DNA from: Pedosphaera sp. | GTDB taxonomy: Bacteria > Verrucomicrobiota > Verrucomicrobiia > Limisphaerales > UBA1100 | NCBI GenBank assembly: GCA_009695465.1 | Contig: SIAW01000005.1 | Coordinates: forward strand, 1-48,579 | Direction: 5' to 3' | Length of the DNA: 48,579 nt | Shown: positions 44,201 to 48,579 of the stretch, one piece after another | How positions within the stretch are numbered: position 1 is the stretch's first letter | Layout of the letters: every line of letters begins with the position of its first letter | Position numbers and translations under genes: made by a program | Notes under the pieces: generated by a model | What the model saw: the letters and a program-made list of their open reading frames with translations, nothing else | The model's database searches: none | Told to the model about the DNA's origin: nothing

Positions 44201-44224
44201 GCCGACGTGCTGATCCTGCGTTAA
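41201..44224 (+). CDS. Large lipoprotein with beta-galactosidase-like (GH42/trimerisation-type) architecture
   Basis: A 1007-aa protein with a lipobox leader (PFLTAC, Cys22). The N-terminal about 300 residues are beta-rich and look like carbohydrate-binding modules (SLLVEAEEFQPADATGWKAK, VPKAGRYLVLARYEA). A TIM-barrel-like central part follows (IACVSLGDEIGLPAPG, where Asp-Glu may hold the acid/base Glu; MTMPWGEDYIFQMPVG; GHGMQMVNLFEFRP), then a glutamine-amidotransferase-like trimerisation domain (VLYLTDAHVSQAASKQIAAW, GGTLFVTAGGGMFDELN). It is probably a surface glycoside hydrolase. The family match is by layout, so the catalytic residues are tentative. The SDR gene follows by 16 bases. Confidence 0.7.
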   Translation: MTRRSSMLAACLAGALPFLTACQTNAAAGSPTAFRGAHPVEAVADGSLLVEAEEFQPADATGWKAKPWGENYYAATFANSFLSRKAYLGTAEQATNAAASIQVRVPKAGRYLVLARYEAAYRFETQFRVRVEQAGKTVLDRPYGARSNLKIWAFREKLKTELSWSWGASENIVWEGHDAFADLQPGLATITLLATTQPAPAARRNVDCLLLTTDHAQVQMRIEKENYLPLDGMLTQTGDVFVQVTNLGAAPLTFTGGDAPGGGNWQQHSPYWVHLRNWPVVRVEVAAGKTSDWVEVGGTMDTLNDGQWNFLCKGKCRAVFGLKNAAGKIEPIATFEATDTLRLAGDADTRYSRRVRLQEDLVHDLLAEIKKEPLRGRAPTETIIYGGTFSPGLGAKHDAAVVEFKKLFALADTETGSTTQRVDEYIDVRGVATDKLAEYCQKLGARAQRIACVSLGDEIGLPAPGGPKVNEEFAAWLKTQNLQPKDVLPTAADWPQIIYHPKEDIKATQPGVYYWSKRFEYHFGIRAIKERTDILRQHLPKAGIGANFSPHYPANHRYLGEVHKWMTIFREDGMTMPWGEDYIFQMPVGTAQMNNINLDMFRAGIRGKPGAKIHYYCMPHWPGNTPETWQRLFFNALGHGMQMVNLFEFRPVQAAYTENHCSLPEMYRTIMRSFRELGQFEDIIQSGRNRPAQTALWFSEAGDIWDDNHGSFGAAKRALYTAILHQQAPLDFVIEPDAQSGVLNSYRVLYLTDAHVSQAASKQIAAWVAKGGTLFVTAGGGMFDELNQPNTVLRQLAGVEQTALDEPAGAQVDMIKQDLPFVTAIDTASWQQPGQEKAAALPVIGVRSRVTAKTAKVTARLADGTPAVTEQINGTGKVIYCAFLPGLTYYHPATPKRPVDRGTVNESFAHFIPTQFHPAAAALIGSALTGIERPVTCSEKLVEPCVIQSPKGTAIILVNWSAGPVKQLRVTTSLPIGRVELASGKPIKRDGKDILLDLDLADVLILR

Positions 44225-44240
44225 ACACGGAGATCGCAAC

Positions 44241-45008
44241 ATGACCCAGGACGACTATTGCCTGAAAGACCGCGTGGCGTTGGTGACCGGCGCAGGCACG
44301 GGCATTGGCCGCGCCACCGCGTTGCGACTGGCGCAGGCCGGCGCATTTGTCGGCGTGCACTATCACACCAGCGAGGCGGCGGCGCAGGAAACCTTGAGCA
44401 CGCTGCGCGGCAACGGTGGCGATGGCCTGCTGCTGCAGGCGGACATTTCGGATCCAACGCAGGCGGCGGACTTGGTGGATCAATTGGTCGCGCACACGCA
44501 GCGGCTGGACATTTTGATCAACAACGCCGGCTCGCCCGTGGAACGGCAGCGACTGGAGGATTGTCCGTTGGCGCTCTGGGAAAAAATCATCGCCACCAAT
44601 CTGACCGGCGCTTTTCGCGTCACGCAAAAAGCCATCCCGTATCTGCGCGTCAGCGGGCACGGTTCCATCGTCAACAATCTCACGCTCTCCATCCAGACGG
44701 GCGGGGCCAATGGCGCAGGCCCGTACGCCGTCGCCAAGGGCGGACTGCAAGTGATGACCCGCACGTTGGCGCGCGAACTGGCGCCGGCGGTGCGCACCAA
44801 CGCCATCATGCCCGGCGTGATCGAGACGCCCCATCACGAGGTGTTTACCACCGAGGAACGCATGGCGCAGTATCGCCGGGAGACGCCGCTGGAACGCAAC
44901 GGCACGGCCGATGAAGTGGCGGCAGCGATACTTTTTCTGGCCAGCGACGCTTCGCGTTTCATCAACGGCGCGTTGCTGGATATCAACGGGGGCCGGTTCC
45001 TGCGCTGA
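44241..45008 (+). CDS. Short-chain dehydrogenase/reductase
   Basis: A 255-aa classical SDR. The cofactor motif TGAGTGIG (16-23), NNAG (94-97), the catalytic Ser150, Y162-x3-K166 (PYAVAK) and the IMPGVIETP segment are all present. The residues after strand two (HYHTSEAA) suggest an NADP preference, as in FabG-like members. The end INGALLDINGGRFLR is typical. It follows the large lipoprotein by 16 bases, so it may oxidise a sugar released by that protein. Its stop lies one base from the convergent zinc-ribbon gene. Confidence 0.95.
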   Translation: MTQDDYCLKDRVALVTGAGTGIGRATALRLAQAGAFVGVHYHTSEAAAQETLSTLRGNGGDGLLLQADISDPTQAADLVDQLVAHTQRLDILINNAGSPVERQRLEDCPLALWEKIIATNLTGAFRVTQKAIPYLRVSGHGSIVNNLTLSIQTGGANGAGPYAVAKGGLQVMTRTLARELAPAVRTNAIMPGVIETPHHEVFTTEERMAQYRRETPLERNGTADEVAAAILFLASDASRFINGALLDINGGRFLR

Positions 45009-45009
45009 G

Positions 45010-46329
45010 CTATTTGGACGGCGCAGGCTCGTCAATGCGCGCGGTCTTGCCCTTGACGGTGGGCTTGGCATCAGCCGCGACCGTAAGGGTGATTGCTTCC
45101 TCGAAAGATTTCTCCGCACCCGCAGCGAGCTTGGGAATATTGACCGAACACTCCCCGGGCTTGGCGTCGCCTTCCGCCGATGCGGTGGCAACTTGAAATG
45201 TAATCTTCACGTCGCGGAGGTTTTGCTTGCCGCTGTTTTTCACTTTGCCAGTGATGGCCGCAAGCCCAGCGTCGCCAGTTTTGATGGCGAGGGAAGCCTC
45301 GTCCACCTCGATGTCATCGGGATTGACCTTGGCGACGACTGGGATGCCGGAACTGACTTTCGGCTTGGGCATGATTCCAGCCAGCCGGAGCAGCGTGGCG
45401 TCCCCGCCCTTGTCCAAGAGCGGCAGCGCAACGAACCAAGTCAACATGCCCAAGACAACCACGGCCACCAATACGACCGCGCCCTTTTTCTTAAAGCCCT
45501 CCATCCGGCCGGCGCTTTCCATCGCGGCCGCCTCGGCCACTTGTGACGAGGTGGGCGCGGCCTTGATGCCGCCAGCGGCCATGCGTGCTGCGGCGGCGTC
45601 ACTGGGACTCATGACGCCCTTTTTCTGAGGCGCAGCGGATGAAGGCCGCTTGGGAGGCGCAGCATTGCCCTCCAGTTTTTTGTCTTCGCTCTCTTCGCTG
45701 GATTTCTCAGCGTCCGGTTTCTCCGCGCTGGATTCAGAACTTTTAGCGGCCGCTGCGCCGGGTGGTCCTTTGACACCTTGACTGCGCGGGGGGCCACCGG
45801 GACGCGCGGGCGCAGCAGCAGGCCGGCTGGGCGCTGGCAGTCCGGATGCGGCCTGCGGGTTGGGTCGTTTAGGCGGTGCGCTTTCGCGGACGGGCCGTCC
45901 CGGTGGCGCCACGCGAGTCTCCGCCGCAGCAGGCGAGGCGGCACGCGGCCTAACGGCATGCGACAGATCCATCGTGACAGCGGGATCAGGCCCGGGCTTC
46001 TCCGTTGCCGGAGCGGCGGGGGCAGGCGCTTCAGCTACTGGTTCCGGAGCCGCATGAGTTTCTTCGGATGCCGGCTCACCCACAACACGGATGGCCGAGG
46101 GCATCAACAGCGTGTTGCCGTGGCAATGCCCGCAGTCAATGTGATGCCCCACGGCATCGGCTGGGAATGACAATGGCCCGCCGCAGTGTTCGCAGGCGCA
46201 CTTGAACGCCAGCTCCAGCTTGGTGCCGCAGCGCGGGCAGGCGAAGGGAACGCCCACGGCTTCCAGCGGCAGTTCCAGCCGTCCTTCGCAGGCTTGGCAG
46301 GCCGTTTTGATGAAGCCGTCTTGGGACAT
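45010..46329 (-). CDS. Double zinc-ribbon, proline/alanine-rich single-pass membrane protein
   Basis: A 439-aa protein of unknown function. Two zinc ribbons begin it: C11-x2-C14...C31-x2-C34 and C46-x2-C49...C66-x2-C69. A long disordered stretch rich in Pro, Ala, Ser, Lys and Glu follows (about 85-280), then one membrane helix (GAVVLVAVVVLGMLTWFVAL, about 283-302) and a C-terminal domain of about 130 residues with a beta pattern (ITGKVKNSGKQNLRDVKITF, AGAEKSFEEAITLTV) like the extracytoplasmic FxLYD-type immunoglobulin-like domains. Zinc ribbons would be inside and the beta-domain outside. It follows the squalene-cyclase-repeat gene by 64 bases. Confidence 0.8.
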   Translation of the reverse strand: MSQDGFIKTACQACEGRLELPLEAVGVPFACPRCGTKLELAFKCACEHCGGPLSFPADAVGHHIDCGHCHGNTLLMPSAIRVVGEPASEETHAAPEPVAEAPAPAAPATEKPGPDPAVTMDLSHAVRPRAASPAAAETRVAPPGRPVRESAPPKRPNPQAASGLPAPSRPAAAPARPGGPPRSQGVKGPPGAAAAKSSESSAEKPDAEKSSEESEDKKLEGNAAPPKRPSSAAPQKKGVMSPSDAAAARMAAGGIKAAPTSSQVAEAAAMESAGRMEGFKKKGAVVLVAVVVLGMLTWFVALPLLDKGGDATLLRLAGIMPKPKVSSGIPVVAKVNPDDIEVDEASLAIKTGDAGLAAITGKVKNSGKQNLRDVKITFQVATASAEGDAKPGECSVNIPKLAAGAEKSFEEAITLTVAADAKPTVKGKTARIDEPAPSK

Positions 46330-46393
46330 GAATGCGGGAATGATGGGTCAACTCACCGGCGAATTGCAACCTCCGTCTAAAAAAGCTGGGCCA

Positions 46394-47521
46394 TCAATGC
46401 TGGTAGATCGGCAGGAAGTGGTACTTCACCGAGAGGCTAAGGATGGCCATGGCGGTGCAATAGATTTTCCCCACGTCATTCTCCGCGCGGTTGGTGGCCT
46501 CCCACGAGCCATCGGCTTTTTGCTGCTGCAACATCACGCGCTCGACGTTCTCCCGCCCGAGCTTGGCCTGCCGGCTGCCCTCGGAGTTGGGGTCGTCATT
46601 CGCGCGCTTCTGCATCCCCTGTGCGTAGTAGTAGGCGCCGTAGAAAAACCATATGAGGTCGGGCTTCAGATCAATGTCCTCCAGATAATTCGCCGCGCCG
46701 ATCACCTCGGGCGCATCCAATTTGTTGCACACCTGCAGGGACAACAATCCCGCTGCCGTGGTGGCAAACGTCGGGCGCGATTGCGGGACGTAACCAAAGC
46801 CCGTGCGCAGATTGCTGGGACGACCGCGCGCGTCGCGGGGCGATTGGTAACTGCGCTCCAGATATTTCACCGCCAGATCAATGCTCTGCGGTGGCACGCG
46901 CAGACCCGCGTTCTGCGCCGAACGCAGCGCCATCACCTGCCAGACCGAGATGGAAAGATCGGCGTCATTGGACCCAGGTTCGTAACGCCAGCCGCCCGTA
47001 AATACGGCAGCGAATTTCGGGACCTGCTGGGCGCGCAAAATCAGGTCCACCGCCTTCTCCAGTTCCGGGCGGATGCGGCGATCCTGCGCCTTGTCCACGC
47101 CCATCCCCAGAATTTCCCCCAAGCACAACGTGGTGATCCCATGTCCGTACATGCGCGAACCGTCCACGCCGAAATAGCCGTTGCTCCGATCGCGCTGCGG
47201 ATTGGGGCGGATGATAAAATCAATACCCATCTGCATGGCCTTGCCTGCCTCGCCCGGCTCCGTGGGCTGATGGCCCACCGCAGCCATCGCCATCACCGCC
47301 AGTGCCGTCATGGGATACGTGTTGCGCGCCGCCCAACGCACCGGATCATCAGCCACCACGAAGACACCCTTCTGATCCGCCGCCCCATCCTGAATTTGGT
47401 TGGCCACCAAAAAATTCACCCCGCGTTTGACGGCGTCGTCCACGCGATCGGCTGCCGCCACCGGCTCACACAACACCGCGACCGCGAAAAAGCCAACCCA
47501 ACTCAGGCGCATGAGATTCAT
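46394..47521 (-). CDS. Secreted squalene-cyclase/prenyltransferase-repeat protein
   Basis: A 375-aa protein with a signal peptide ending PVAAAD. Repeats of the alpha-alpha barrel type are visible: AVKRGVNFLVANQIQDGAAD, AVDLILRAQQVPKFAAVFTG, GGWRYEPGSNDADLSISVWQ and MLQQQKADGSWEATNRAEND. The Asp-rich DxDD of true terpene cyclases is not present, so this is likely a structural or binding member, common beside MoxR/VWA-type operons in PVC bacteria. ATG 47521 overlaps the stop of the repeat-protein gene by four bases (ATGA). An ATG nine bases later is also possible. Confidence 0.85.
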   Translation of the reverse strand: MNLMRLSWVGFFAVAVLCEPVAAADRVDDAVKRGVNFLVANQIQDGAADQKGVFVVADDPVRWAARNTYPMTALAVMAMAAVGHQPTEPGEAGKAMQMGIDFIIRPNPQRDRSNGYFGVDGSRMYGHGITTLCLGEILGMGVDKAQDRRIRPELEKAVDLILRAQQVPKFAAVFTGGWRYEPGSNDADLSISVWQVMALRSAQNAGLRVPPQSIDLAVKYLERSYQSPRDARGRPSNLRTGFGYVPQSRPTFATTAAGLLSLQVCNKLDAPEVIGAANYLEDIDLKPDLIWFFYGAYYYAQGMQKRANDDPNSEGSRQAKLGRENVERVMLQQQKADGSWEATNRAENDVGKIYCTAMAILSLSVKYHFLPIYQH

Positions 47522-48579
47522 TTTCTCGGCGCAGGCACCGGCGCGACGGGCCGCCCGCTTTGCTTGTCGCCCACGACCGCCAAGTACGCCTCGATCTGCC
47601 GCCGATAAGACTCCGGCCATTTCTCGCGCATGCGATCGATGACCATCTGACGCTCCTTGGGCTTGAGCTTGGCCCAGTTCTCCATCAAGTCCTCCACTTT
47701 AACACCAGCGAGATTGGGCAGATTGAGCGCCTGCAATTGCGGCGGCGGCAACTCACCGCCCGTGCCATCACCCGCGCCCGGCGGCGGCAACTGTCCCGGC
47801 GTCAACCCCGCCTCGCGCGCCTCCATCATGGCCTGCGCCTGCGCCTGCGCCGCCTGCTTGATGGCATCGGCCGCCGCCTGCGCATCCTGTCCGCCTTTAT
47901 CACCCTGCTTAGGCTGGCCCGGCTGTTGATTGGGCTGCTGTCCATTTCCGGCAGCACGCGGCAATTCGCGATTGGGATTCATCGCTGCATCCATCCGATC
48001 CAACGCGCGCGCCAGCCAAGCCGCCTCTTCCCCACCAGCCTGCCCACCAGGCTTGACGGCCCCCGGATCATTCTGCCCCTTACCGCCCCCCTGACCTCCC
48101 TTGCCACCCTCTTGACCTTTGCCACCCTCTTGACCTTTGCCACCCTCTTGACCCTTGCCACCCTCTTGACCTTTGCCACCCTCTTGACCTTTGCCACCCT
48201 CTTGACCTTTGCCACCCTCTTGACCTTTGCCACCCTCTTGACCTTTGCCACCCTCTTGACCTTTGCCACCTTCTTGACCTTTGCCACCTTCTTGACCCTT
48301 GCCACCTTCTTGACCCTTGCCACCTTCTTGACCCTTGCCACCTTCTTGACCCTTGCCACCTTCTTGACCCTTGCCACCTTCTTGACCTTCCTTCGGCTTG
48401 GCGATGGCTTGATCCAAATTCTGCTGCTCTTTGTCCAACGCCTTTGCAGCCTGTTCGGCGGCTTGGCGGGCGGCTTGTTGTCCGTTGGGTTGTTCCAATG
48501 CCTGCTGGGCCTTGGCCATTTGCTGTCCGGCGATTTGCTGGGCCGCAGCACCCGCACGCTTTTTCTCCTCTGCACCCGG
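47518..48579 (-). CDS. Protein with sixteen GQEGGK repeats (5' part missing)
   Basis: The visible 353 residues enter from beyond base 48579. They begin with Ala/Gln-rich helices (QQAARQAAEQAAKALDKEQQ), then sixteen six-residue GQEGGK units, a Gln/Gly-rich linker, and a C-terminal block (LMENWAKLKPKERQMVIDRM, then REKWPESYRRQIEAYLAVVG). That last block resembles the end of large membrane proteins encoded with MoxR ATPase, DUF58 and VWA genes in planctomycetes and verrucomicrobia; those genes may lie just outside the window. Function unknown. It is translationally coupled to the downstream cyclase-repeat gene. Confidence 0.8.
   Translation of the reverse strand, partial: PGAEEKKRAGAAAQQIAGQQMAKAQQALEQPNGQQAARQAAEQAAKALDKEQQNLDQAIAKPKEGQEGGKGQEGGKGQEGGKGQEGGKGQEGGKGQEGGKGQEGGKGQEGGKGQEGGKGQEGGKGQEGGKGQEGGKGQEGGKGQEGGKGQEGGKGQEGGKGGQGGGKGQNDPGAVKPGGQAGGEEAAWLARALDRMDAAMNPNRELPRAAGNGQQPNQQPGQPKQGDKGGQDAQAAADAIKQAAQAQAQAMMEAREAGLTPGQLPPPGAGDGTGGELPPPQLQALNLPNLAGVKVEDLMENWAKLKPKERQMVIDRMREKWPESYRRQIEAYLAVVGDKQSGRPVAPVPAPRK
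48091..48387 (-). repeat. Sixteen tandem 18-bp units in register
   Basis: The hexamer TTGACC recurs every 18 bases exactly from 48112 to 48382 (sixteen times) on the plus strand; on the coding strand each unit encodes GQEGGK. Two unit types occur: most of those nearer 48112 have CTTT and CCCTC, while those nearer 48382 mostly have CCTT and CCTTC, pointing to growth by block duplication. A degenerate unit (GGQGGGK) lies at 48091-48108. Confidence 0.95.

Noticed and set aside
48112-48387. Array of TTGACC as repeated -35 promoter elements, or a CRISPR-like array
   Set aside because: Units are 18 bases with no unique spacers and no -10 elements; the period is a whole number of codons in a coding frame.
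47979-48575. A second minus-strand reading through the repeats giving a Lys/Arg/Val-rich protein (VAKVKR-type units)
   Set aside because: It is the out-of-frame image of the GQEGGK repeats; the in-frame product has a recognisable C-terminus and couples by ATGA to the next gene.

Overview
The window looks like an ordinary chromosomal segment of a GC-rich member of the Verrucomicrobiota (PVC superphylum), perhaps a Pedosphaera/Limisphaera-like lineage; the lineage is inferred from gene content only. Supporting signs are three DUF1501 proteins, a DUF3500 protein, planctomycete-type (PSCyt1-like) and PVC-type cytochrome c domains, a PVC-type dehydrogenase fused to an SGNH domain, a pseudopilin with an H-X9-D-like C-terminus, and an ECF sigma factor next to a Ser/Thr kinase. 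No mobile element, phage or CRISPR array is visible. There is one tRNA, one clear intrinsic terminator and no gene-free stretch longer than about 230 bp.

Region 1 (1-5.8 kb) has a minus-strand group (alpha/beta hydrolase, pseudopilin, metallophosphoesterase, start of a PSCyt1 cytochrome protein). Divergent from it is a plus-strand pair, a DMFase-beta-like Tat protein coupled to a DUF1501 protein. Region 2 (5.8-8.6 kb) is an ECF sigma factor plus a membrane Ser/Thr kinase with RCC1-like sensor repeats. The sigma gene seems to carry an in-frame TGA at codon 5, and a perfect inverted repeat lies upstream. Region 3 (8.6-21.3 kb, all plus) is an exported catabolic/redox block: two DUF1501 proteins, a double alpha/beta hydrolase with one dead nucleophile, DUF3500, an SGNH-dehydrogenase-HEAT protein, a HEAT-cupredoxin-cytochrome c protein and a porin ended by a UUCG-loop terminator.

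Region 4 (21.4-26.8 kb) holds tRNA-Thr, a small membrane protein, a class C beta-lactamase-like lipoprotein, an S9 peptidase and a TIM-barrel epimerase-like protein. Region 5 (26.8-34.6 kb) is housekeeping: ylbF-like, frr, pyrH, mtnA, a TPR protein and mfd on the minus strand, and pyrF on the plus strand. Region 6 (34.57-36.24 kb, minus) is the most unusual part: a TPR protein, a prokaryotic RING-type zinc finger fused to a DsrE-like domain, a second DsrE/F-like protein and a short DsrH-like protein, resembling a Tus/Dsr sulfur-relay trio with a RING head. Region 7 (36.4-39.6 kb, minus) is glutaredoxin-lipA-ligA, joined by four-base overlaps.

Region 8 (39.7-48.6 kb) has an EamA transporter, a divergent rhodanese, a 1007-aa beta-galactosidase-like lipoprotein followed by an SDR dehydrogenase, a zinc-ribbon/proline-rich membrane protein, a squalene-cyclase-repeat protein, and the end of a protein with sixteen exact-register 18-bp repeats encoding GQEGGK. 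The biochemical themes are extracytoplasmic breakdown of organic matter by Tat/Sec-exported enzymes that pass electrons to cupredoxin and cytochrome domains, and a separate, cytoplasmic sulfur-handling theme (RING-DsrE trio, rhodanese, glutaredoxin-LipA).
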